Below, piece after piece: positions 19,346-25,785 of a stretch of 36,519 nt of DNA. The notes under the pieces were generated by a model. That model was not told the origin of the DNA. It did no database searches and was given only the letters and a program-made list of their open reading frames with translations. The first letter of the stretch is position 1, and every line of letters starts with the position of its first letter. This DNA comes from Glycomyces buryatensis (GTDB lineage Bacteria; Actinomycetota; Actinomycetes; Mycobacteriales; Micromonosporaceae): assembly GCF_004912275.1 (NCBI RefSeq), contig NZ_STGY01000052.1:1-36519 (forward strand), given 5' to 3'. The position numbers and the translations under genes were made by a program.

Positions 19346-19377
19346 ATCAATCAATTTTCGCGCGAGTACTCCGACCT

Positions 19378-19478
19378 GGCCTCAGTGGTTGGATCACTGG
19401 TTGCCTTCGCCCCGCTTCAAGCGCTCCATGCGGCGGCCTCAGTGGTTGGTCTCGGCCCGCTTCAAGCGCTCCATGCGG
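19378..19478. repeat. Duplicated 3' end of rimJ
   Basis: GGCCTCAGTGGTTGG occurs at 19378-19392 and 19435-19449, and CCCGCTTCAAGCGCTCC with its extension to CATGCGG occurs at 19411-19433 and 19456-19478. The right copy holds the true end of rimJ on the minus strand (RMERLKRAETNH and stop). The left copy would encode RMERLKRGEGNQ and stop. The last ~12 codons plus stop have been copied downstream with a 12-bp length difference. Confidence 0.8.
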
Positions 19479-20068
19479 TCGATCAGGCGCTCATTCGCGA
19501 TCTCCTCGGCGGTGACGGCGTACCCGTAGTGGTCGCGCCAGTCCCCGTCGATGTACAGGTACCGCTTGTGCAGGCCCTCCCGGCGCAGCGCCAACTTCTC
19601 GGCCACCCGGTTCGACGGCCCGTTCTCGGGCCGGATGTTCACCTCGATGCGGTGCAGCCGCCCCACCGTCAACGCATAGTCGATCACCAGCGCCAGAGCG
19701 GTCGCCGTGATGTTCTTCCCGGCATGCCCGCGATCGATCCAATAACCCGCGTAAGCCGAACCGAAGGCGCGCCGCACGATATTGCCGACGGTCATCGCCC
19801 CGACCAACTCGCCCTTCCAGCACACCGCCAGCGGCCAACTCGTCCCGTCCTTGATGGAGCGTTTGAGACTGCGCAGCATCGAACGGAACGCGGCGGGCGA
19901 ATGCGCCTCGCTCCACGTGGTGCCGGTGCCGGGTTCCCAAGGGGCGAGCCACGCCTCGTTCGAGCGTCGCAATTCGGACCAGCGCTTCGCATCGGAGCGG
20001 TGGAACGGCCTGACGCTGACGTCGCCGTGGCGGAGGTTCACCGGCCAGCCGGGGTTGGAAATGGTCAT
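19439..20068 (-). CDS. rimJ: RimJ-like GNAT N-acetyltransferase
   Basis: A 209-residue GNAT-fold acetyltransferase of the RimJ/RimL type, which uses acetyl-CoA to acetylate protein N-termini or small amines. Seen: the N-terminal VSVRPFHRSDAKRWSELR, central strands LAVCWKGELVGAMTVGNI, GSAYAGYWIDRGHAGKNITA at the acetyl-CoA pyrophosphate loop, and HRIEVNIRPENGPSNRVAEK with REGLHKRYLYIDGDWRDHY. It is the last gene of galU-moeA-rimJ, an order shared with Mycobacterium tuberculosis (Rv0993-Rv0995, from memory). The ribosome site is weak. The 3' end is duplicated just downstream. Confidence 0.9.
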   Translation of the reverse strand: MTISNPGWPVNLRHGDVSVRPFHRSDAKRWSELRRSNEAWLAPWEPGTGTTWSEAHSPAAFRSMLRSLKRSIKDGTSWPLAVCWKGELVGAMTVGNIVRRAFGSAYAGYWIDRGHAGKNITATALALVIDYALTVGRLHRIEVNIRPENGPSNRVAEKLALRREGLHKRYLYIDGDWRDHYGYAVTAEEIANERLIDRMERLKRAETNH

Positions 20069-20119
20069 GTAAGCGGGTCCAAAAGCTGTTCGTCTTGCGG
20101 CTGTGTCATTGATCCAGGT

Positions 20120-21358
20120 TCATCGGTTCCGGTCCAGCAGCAGCACGTCGACGGTCGAGCCGGCGGGCACTCGGGTGGCGTTCTCCCCGATGGTCATCAA
20201 TCCGGTGGCTTCGGCGAGGCCGGTGAGCGTGTAGGAGGTCGGTCCCAGTGGAGCGACGGTGTAGCCGCCACCGCGCCGCTCGGCGACGCGGACGGGCCTG
20301 AATTCGCGGAGTCCGTTCGGTGAGGATACGGGCTCGGTCAGGTTGGCGCGCACACTGGGCCGGAAGACCGGCTCCGCTCCGGCGAGGCGCTGTATGAGCG
20401 GCCGGGCGATCACCTCGAAGGCCACCATGGCGGCGACGGGGTCGCCGGGAAGGCACACGACGGGGACCTCCTCGGGCCCGATCGTGCCGAAGCCCATCGT
20501 CTCGCACAGGTAGACCGCGACGGGGTCGAAGGCGACCGCGCCGTCGCGAGAGAGCGTGCGGCGCACCATGTCGCCGGGGCCCGTACCGGTGCCGCCGGTG
20601 GTGATGACGAGGTCGGCGCGGAGGATCTGGTCGTCCAGGACGGTGCGGAGCGCGTCGGGCTCGTCGTCGCAGATGCCGACGCGGTAGGCGTGGGCGCCGG
20701 CCTCGGAGGCGGCGGCGGTGACGAGGTGGGAGTTGACGTCGATGAGCTGCCCGGGCTGGGAGGGACGGCCGGTGTCGACCAGTTCGTCCCCCGTGGCGAT
20801 GACGACGACCCGCGGCGTGGGCCGCACGACCACATCGGCGACGCCCGCCGCGGCGAGGAGCGCGATGAGCTGCGGGGTGACGCGGCGGCCCTCGTGGGCG
20901 AGGATCTCGCCCGAGGTGCGCTCACTTCCCATGCGGCGCACGCCGTGCCCGCGACGCGGCACCTGGCGGACCTCGACGGTCGCCATGCCCTCGTCGGTCC
21001 ACGCCAACGGCACCACGATGTCCGCGCCGACCGGCAGCGGCGCCCCGGCGGCCACGGAGAAGCAGGTGCCCTTGACGAGCCGGACCGGCCGCCACGAGGA
21101 GGCGGAGAGGTCGCCGAGGACCTTGATGCCGATGCCGCGCTCGGGGCTGGCCCCGGAGAGGTCGTCGGCGCTGGCGGCGTAGCCGTCGATGGCGGCGTAG
21201 TCGAAGGCGGGGAGGGGGCCGGGGTTGGTGACGTTCTCGGCCAGGACCGAGCCGGTCGACTGGGTCATGTCGACATCGACCGGGGGGAGGGGCCGGACAG
21301 TGGCCAGCGCCTTCGACAGGAAGTCCGCCAATGGCGTCGCCTCGCCGGTCCCCGTCAC
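20120..21358 (-). CDS. moeA: Molybdopterin molybdotransferase, MoeA
   Basis: A 412-residue MoeA/Glp protein that inserts molybdate into adenylylated molybdopterin. Domains in order: N-terminal DYAAIDGYAASADDL (about 53-67), the VAAGAPLPVGADIVVPL segment, the MoCF-binding domain with VVVIATGDELVDTG and DLVITTGGTGTGPGDM and VVCLPGDPVAAM, and the C-terminal beta domain ending TVDVLLLDRNR. In many actinobacteria this galU-linked copy is one of several moeA genes; it may serve other cofactor-linked functions. GTG start at 21358. It sits between galU (43 bp upstream) and rimJ (51 bp downstream). Confidence 0.94.
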   Translation of the reverse strand: MTGTGEATPLADFLSKALATVRPLPPVDVDMTQSTGSVLAENVTNPGPLPAFDYAAIDGYAASADDLSGASPERGIGIKVLGDLSASSWRPVRLVKGTCFSVAAGAPLPVGADIVVPLAWTDEGMATVEVRQVPRRGHGVRRMGSERTSGEILAHEGRRVTPQLIALLAAAGVADVVVRPTPRVVVIATGDELVDTGRPSQPGQLIDVNSHLVTAAASEAGAHAYRVGICDDEPDALRTVLDDQILRADLVITTGGTGTGPGDMVRRTLSRDGAVAFDPVAVYLCETMGFGTIGPEEVPVVCLPGDPVAAMVAFEVIARPLIQRLAGAEPVFRPSVRANLTEPVSSPNGLREFRPVRVAERRGGGYTVAPLGPTSYTLTGLAEATGLMTIGENATRVPAGSTVDVLLLDRNR

Positions 21359-21401
21359 TGCTCAGCCCCCCGTTCGATGTGTGCTGGTCTTGCCGCCGTC
21401 C

Positions 21402-22289
21402 CTAGAGTCTTGCACTGAATTCGCGCAACCAGGCGTTGAAGCCGGGCAAGTCATCCCTCTCGGAGGCGAGTTCGACGAGTGTCTGCAGATATGCGGCGGG
21501 TTCGCCGGTGTCGTAGCGGCGGCCGCGGAAGACGACGCCGTGGACGGGGGTTCCGTTGGCGCGCATGGTGTCCATGGCGTCGGTGAGTTGGATTTCGCCG
21601 CCTCGTCCAGGTCCGGTCTCGGCGATGACGGGGAAGATGGATCCGGGTAGGACATATCGCCCGATGAGGATGAGGTTGCTCGGCGCGTCTTCGACGTCGG
21701 GCTTCTCCACGAGGCCGGTGACTTCGACGATGTCCTCGACGTCGGTGGGGCTGACGGCGGCGACGCCGTACCGGGTGACGTCCTCTCTGGGGACTTCCAG
21801 GAGCGCCAGGACGATGCCACCGGTCTCGGCCTGGAGGTCGATCATGCGCGGCAGGAGCTTGTCCTCGACGGGGTAGAACTCGTCGCCGAGGAGAACGGCG
21901 AAGGACTCGGAGCCGACGTGGGCGGAGGCGCGGCCGACGGCGTGGCCGAGGCCCTTGGCGCCGCCTTGGCGGATCGCGGTGATCTCGGCGATCTCCTCGG
22001 GGGCCTTGACGGCGGCGAGCATGGCGTCCTTGCCCTTGGCCTTGAGGGCGTTGTCGAGGTCGGCGCGGGCGTCGAAGTAGTCGACCATGGCGTCCTTGCC
22101 GGGGGCGGTCACGAGGGTGACGTCATCGAGCTTGGCGGCGGCCGCTTCCTCCACGATGTACTGGAGAACGGGCTTGTCGACGATGGGGAGCAGTTCCTTC
22201 GGGACGGCCTTGGTGACCGGCAGGAAGCGGGTGGCGAAACCGGCTGCGGGGATCACGGCCTTGGTGGCGCGAGGCGAGGTTTGAGACAT
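21402..22289 (-). CDS. galU: UTP-glucose-1-phosphate uridylyltransferase
   Basis: A 295-residue nucleotidyltransferase (EC 2.7.7.9) that makes UDP-glucose for cell-wall and storage glycans. The nucleotide-binding start AVIPAAGFATRFLPVTKAVP and KELLPIVDKPVLQYIVEEA are complete. GLGHAVGRA, FAVLLGDEF, VTGLVEKP and GGEIQLTDAMDTM follow in the usual order. I chose the ATG at 22289 (MSQTSPRATK) over the frame start at 22313. It is first in the galU-moeA-rimJ operon and 97 bp behind the GGDEF gene on the same strand. Confidence 0.96.
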   Translation of the reverse strand: MSQTSPRATKAVIPAAGFATRFLPVTKAVPKELLPIVDKPVLQYIVEEAAAAKLDDVTLVTAPGKDAMVDYFDARADLDNALKAKGKDAMLAAVKAPEEIAEITAIRQGGAKGLGHAVGRASAHVGSESFAVLLGDEFYPVEDKLLPRMIDLQAETGGIVLALLEVPREDVTRYGVAAVSPTDVEDIVEVTGLVEKPDVEDAPSNLILIGRYVLPGSIFPVIAETGPGRGGEIQLTDAMDTMRANGTPVHGVVFRGRRYDTGEPAAYLQTLVELASERDDLPGFNAWLREFSARL

Positions 22290-22386
22290 ACCGCGAGGGT
22301 ATCGTGCACACACAGCGTGGGGTGTTCGCCACCCGAGGCAATATGGTCTCCGGGGCGGGAGGTGCCCAGGTGACGCCGCTGGGTGT

Positions 22387-24372
22387 TCAGGCGGCGACCT
22401 TCCAGGTGTTGCGGCCGGCCGCCTTGGCGGCGTAGAGGGCCTCGTCGGCGGCGGCCACGATGCCGGTGGCGGTGTCGGCGTGCTCGCCGAGGACGGCGAT
22501 GCCCAGCGAGACGGTGACGCGCAGTTCGAGCCCGCCGACGGAGTCGTTGACCTTGAACGGCCGGCTGGAGACGGCCCGGCCGAGCCGCTCCGCCACGACT
22601 TCCGCCCCGGCGGCGTCGGTCTCGGGCAGCAGCACCATGAATTCCTCGCCGCCGTGGCGGAAGGCCAGGTCGACCTCGCGGATCTGGCCGGTGATGCGGC
22701 GGGCCAGCTCGATGAGGACCTGGTCGCCGACGGGGTGCCCGTAGGTGTCGTTGACCTTCTTGAACCGGTCGAGGTCGATCGCGAGCAGCGCCGAGGGCCG
22801 CTGGTAACGGCGCGACCGCTCGGCCTCGCGCCGCAGCGAGGTCTGCATGAAGCGGTAGTTCCACAGGCCGGTGAGCGGGTCGGTGAGGCTCAGGCGCTGG
22901 GCCTGGCGGTGCAGGAGGACGTTCTCGACGGCGACGGCGGCCTGCCCGGCGAAGGTGCCGAGCGTGTCGACGTCGCCGGCCTCGAAGTCGTGCCCGGCGA
23001 TGCGGTTGTAGACCACCAGGACGCCCAGGACGCCGCCGTCGTGGCCGGGGGCGCCGGGTGCGGTGTGGTCCTCGGGGGTGCCGCGGCGGCCCGGGTGCTC
23101 GGCCTCCTCGACCTTCCTGCCACGGAAGGGGACGGCGACCATGCAGCGGGCGATCGGTTCGGTCGGCGCGCGGTGCCACTCGCCGAACTTGCCGTCAACG
23201 ATGCGTCCGTGGACCGGTTCCCCGGCGGCGGCGATCGAGCCGATGATGCCCTCGCCCAGGCGGATCGACGCGGGCTGGTCGATACCGAGGTTGCCGTCGC
23301 CGGCGCGCTGGCCGAGCTGGTCGGTGTCATCGACGTCGACCAGCATGATGACGCCGGCCTCGGCTCCGGCGGTGACCATCGCGGTGTCGAGAATGACCTC
23401 CAGGATCCGGTCGAGGTCGAGCGTGGCGGTGAGGGTCTGCCCGAGACGGCCGAGCTGGCCCCGCATCTGGTCTCTGGAGGCCGTCAGGGCCTGGACGTAT
23501 GCCTGAGTCTGGGCGGTCATCCGGTTGAACGCGAGCGCCAGGTTGGCGACCTCGTCCTTGCCGTGCACGGGAACCCGCACGTCCAGGTCGCCGTCGCTGA
23601 CGCGTTCGGCGGCGCCGGCGAGTTCGGCGAGCGGCCGGGTGGTGGATCGCGAGAGCCAGGCGGCCAGGCCGATGGCGCAGGCCGCCGAGGCGGTGACCAT
23701 GGCCGCGAGCGTCCAGTACATGGGGGTGACGTCGGTGGAGGCGGTGCCGATGCTCAGCGGCAGGAACGCGGAGGTGAAGGCCCAGCGGCCGGCGTCGGAG
23801 CTGCCGACCTGGATGGGCAGGCCGCGCCCGTCCTGGAGGATCAGGTCGGCGTCGGCGGCGCGGGCGATCGCGGCCAGGAAGTTCTGGTCGACCACGCGGA
23901 AGGCGCTGAAGGTCTCGATGGTGCCGTCGGGGTTCTGGACCTCGGCCTGGGCGCCGAGCGCCACGATCGACCCGGCGGCCGCCTGTCCGGTGGTCTCCCC
24001 GCAGTCGACCCAGGCGCCCGCGGGGGCGTTGGCGCCGATGTCGCGGCCGGAGGCGGCGCCTCCGGCCTCTTCGAGACTGGAGAAGACGACGCCGTCGACC
24101 ACGGCGCGGTCTACGACGAGTTCGGCCATCTCCACGGCGTTCGACTCGCCGCCGCTACGGTAGTTGAGGGCCACCGCCGCGGCGGAGGCCTGGATGCGCT
24201 CGCAGATGGTGCCCAGGGTCGAATCGACCATCGTCACTGCGGAGTCGGCCAGCGCTTCGCCCCGAGAGTCCGCTAGATGGGACATGATGGCAGCGACGAA
24301 GACGGCCCCCACCAATACCGGCCCCAGCACGACGACGAGGAACGCCGTGGTGAGCCGTGAGCGCAGCGACAC
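22387..24372 (-). CDS. Membrane diguanylate cyclase (HAMP-GAF-GGDEF)
   Basis: A 661-residue signalling protein that should make cyclic di-GMP. Order: membrane span about 8-30 (TTAFLVVVLGPVLVGAVFV), an extracytoplasmic sensor of about 190 residues with two cysteines absent from known folds, a second span (WTLAAMVTASAACAIGLAAW), HAMP (STTRPLAELAGAAERVSDG), a short coiled coil, GAF (about 315-480), and GGDEF. The active site is GGEEF at 574-578, a functional variant, with an RxxD inhibitory site (REVD, 565-568) five residues before it. The GAF domain has a Pro/Gly/His-rich loop (VEEAEHPGRRGTPEDHTAPG). I start at GTG 24372, which has GAGGGGG before it. In mycelial actinomycetes c-di-GMP controls development through BldD. 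Confidence 0.93.
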   Translation of the reverse strand: MSLRSRLTTAFLVVVLGPVLVGAVFVAAIMSHLADSRGEALADSAVTMVDSTLGTICERIQASAAAVALNYRSGGESNAVEMAELVVDRAVVDGVVFSSLEEAGGAASGRDIGANAPAGAWVDCGETTGQAAAGSIVALGAQAEVQNPDGTIETFSAFRVVDQNFLAAIARAADADLILQDGRGLPIQVGSSDAGRWAFTSAFLPLSIGTASTDVTPMYWTLAAMVTASAACAIGLAAWLSRSTTRPLAELAGAAERVSDGDLDVRVPVHGKDEVANLALAFNRMTAQTQAYVQALTASRDQMRGQLGRLGQTLTATLDLDRILEVILDTAMVTAGAEAGVIMLVDVDDTDQLGQRAGDGNLGIDQPASIRLGEGIIGSIAAAGEPVHGRIVDGKFGEWHRAPTEPIARCMVAVPFRGRKVEEAEHPGRRGTPEDHTAPGAPGHDGGVLGVLVVYNRIAGHDFEAGDVDTLGTFAGQAAVAVENVLLHRQAQRLSLTDPLTGLWNYRFMQTSLRREAERSRRYQRPSALLAIDLDRFKKVNDTYGHPVGDQVLIELARRITGQIREVDLAFRHGGEEFMVLLPETDAAGAEVVAERLGRAVSSRPFKVNDSVGGLELRVTVSLGIAVLGEHADTATGIVAAADEALYAAKAAGRNTWKVAA

Positions 24373-24457
24373 CGAAGCCCCCTCAAGTTCACTCCCTAGA
24401 AGACTACCTAGAGCTACTGAATCGACACGACATGGCATGGGGTTTGAAGAAGATCTA

Positions 24458-24489
24458 CCCGAAAGGATGAGTTATATCATCCATTCGGG
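24458..24489. promoter_or_regulatory. 13-bp inverted repeat between divergent genes
   Basis: CCCGAAAGGATGA (24458-24470), spacer GTTATA, then TCATCCATTCGGG (24477-24489): the arms match at 12 of 13 positions. It lies between the diguanylate cyclase start (24372) and the 5-FCL start (24531), in a locally AT-richer stretch. Likely an operator, or a hairpin in the 5-FCL leader; no matching regulator gene is adjacent. Confidence 0.55.
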
Positions 24490-24530
24490 TGAAGCTAACC
24501 AGGTCAGTTGCAACAATAGAGGAGATTACC

Positions 24531-25181
24531 GTGCCCCACAACAAGCCCACCCTCCGCGCTGAGCTGCTAAAACACCGCAAAAGCCTGTCGCCCGCCGAGC
24601 GGGCGGAGGCGGACCGCTCAACGTGGAATGCCTTGCGGGACTTGTTGAGCGATTCGCTCGACGAGGGCGCCGTCGTCGCAGCCTACCGGCCCTTCGGCGC
24701 CGAGCCCGGGGCGACCCTCAATCCCGAACTGCCCGAACGGCTCTCGGAGATCTACAAGGTCATTCTGCCGGTCGTACTGCCGGACAATGATCTTGACTGG
24801 ACCACATTGGGATCCCTTGCACCGCAAGCACCTGCGGCCACTGCGGGTGGATCGGGCGACGGCGACACCGGCGCCATCGCCATCGCGGGACTGGCCATGA
24901 CCGGTCCGCGGGGCACCGAGGAGGTCGCCGCCTGCGACGGGACCGACGCCATCGCGCGCGCCGACGCCGTCCTCGTCCCCGCCCTGGCCGTCTCACATGG
25001 CGGGACGCGGCTGGGTCGCGGCGGCGGTTCGTACGACCGGGCGCTGGCCCGGATCGCGCCCGGGACGCCGGTGATCGCGCTGCTTCGCGATGGCGAGTTC
25101 GGCGAGGTGGTCCCGGCCGAGGCCCACGACCGGTCCGTCACCGGCGTGGTGACGCCATCGGGCGGTTTCATCCCGGTGTGA
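24531..25181 (+). CDS. 5-formyltetrahydrofolate cyclo-ligase
   Basis: A 216-residue enzyme (EC 6.3.3.2) that uses ATP to turn 5-formyl-THF into 5,10-methenyl-THF. Seen: RAELLKHRKSLSPAERAEAD at the N-terminus, VVAAYRPFGAEPGA, and the family block LVPALAVSHGGTRLGRGGGSYDR with the phosphate-binding GRGGGSYDR. A 25-residue Gly/Ala-rich stretch (APQAPAATAGGSGDGDTG) replaces a loop. GTG start at 24531 with GAGGAG seven bases before it. It is divergent from the cyclase gene. Proximity to galU-moeA-rimJ and ruc matches the Mycobacterium order (Rv0991c-Rv0995, from memory). Confidence 0.94.
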   Translation: MPHNKPTLRAELLKHRKSLSPAERAEADRSTWNALRDLLSDSLDEGAVVAAYRPFGAEPGATLNPELPERLSEIYKVILPVVLPDNDLDWTTLGSLAPQAPAATAGGSGDGDTGAIAIAGLAMTGPRGTEEVAACDGTDAIARADAVLVPALAVSHGGTRLGRGGGSYDRALARIAPGTPVIALLRDGEFGEVVPAEAHDRSVTGVVTPSGGFIPV

Positions 25182-25248
25182 TGAGGGCGCCGGGTACCGG
25201 CCATCGCCATCACCACCGCCACGGGTCACCGCCAGCGTCACCGCCGCC

Positions 25249-25293
25249 GGTCACTGCTGCGGGTCACTGCTGCGGGTCACTGCTGCGGGTCAC
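25249..25293 (+). repeat. 13-bp tandem repeat
   Basis: GGTCACTGCTGCG is repeated three times without error (25249-25261, 25262-25274, 25275-25287) and followed by GGTCAC. Degenerate GGTCACCGCC-like units precede it from about 25223. It lies just after the 5-FCL stop. No function is evident. Confidence 0.85.
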
Positions 25294-25357
25294 CGGCCTC
25301 GCCGCGCCCGGCGGCCTTCTCGTTGTGGGGCAGTGCTCACGCCTACACGGGATGGAA

Positions 25358-25384
25358 TTAGCAGTCCAGGGCGTTGACTGCTAA
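25358..25384. promoter_or_regulatory. CIRCE-like operator upstream of ruc
   Basis: TTAGCAGTC, nine bases, GACTGCTAA: a perfect 9-9-9 inverted repeat (10-9-10 with the flanking A and T). It is the CIRCE consensus with position 7 changed from C to G in one arm and the matching change in the other. It lies 54 bp before the ruc start codon and would overlap its promoter. Inference: HrcA control shared with groES-groEL. Confidence 0.75.
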
Positions 25385-25438
25385 TGTCGATCGGGGTCTG
25401 AGCGTGACCCCTCATTGAGTTTCCGCTGGAGGTAGGAC

Positions 25439-25765
25439 GTGCCCGTCTACGAATACCGCTGCAAGGAGTGCGGTTTTGAGTTCGACAAGCACCAGGAGTT
25501 CTCGGAAGCGCGTCTGACCGACTGCCCGACCTGCGAGGTCAAGGGCAGTCTGCGGAAGGTCTTCGGGAACGTCGGCGTGACCTTCAAGGGCAGCGGCTTC
25601 TACCGGACCGACTCGCGGTCCACGAACTCCAGCTCGCTCAGCTCCAACGGCTCCCAGAACGGCCCGGCCAAGTCCGAGCCGAAGCAGCCCGCGGAGTCGA
25701 AGAGCTCAGCTTCGAGCTCGTCCTCTTCCTCCGCTGCGAAGTCGTCGGAGTCCAAGGCGGCTTGA
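25439..25765 (+). CDS. ruc: Ruc/FmdB-family zinc-ribbon redox chaperone
   Basis: A 108-residue FmdB-family protein. The N-terminal zinc ribbon MPVYEYRCKECGFEFDKHQ has one CxxC (residues 8 and 11), with the second in LTDCPTCEVKG. The C-terminal half is low-complexity and serine-rich, as in Mycobacterium tuberculosis Ruc (Rv0991c), a chaperone that is activated by oxidation and hands clients to Hsp70. By homology the cysteines release zinc and form disulfides on oxidation. GTG start at 25439 with GGAGG six bases before it. The CIRCE-like operator upstream and the 5-FCL gene before it both support orthology. Confidence 0.9.
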   Translation: MPVYEYRCKECGFEFDKHQEFSEARLTDCPTCEVKGSLRKVFGNVGVTFKGSGFYRTDSRSTNSSSLSSNGSQNGPAKSEPKQPAESKSSASSSSSSSAAKSSESKAA

Positions 25766-25785
25766 CGGCCCCAGTGGCCGGCGTC

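Noticed and set aside
19316..20323. A 335-codon plus-strand frame beginning in the palindrome region
   Set aside because: Runs antisense through rimJ and moeA; its start lies in the palindrome and duplicated rimJ end.
22480..24276. A 598-codon plus-strand frame
   Set aside because: Antisense shadow of the diguanylate cyclase gene with typical Asp/Gly/Val bias.
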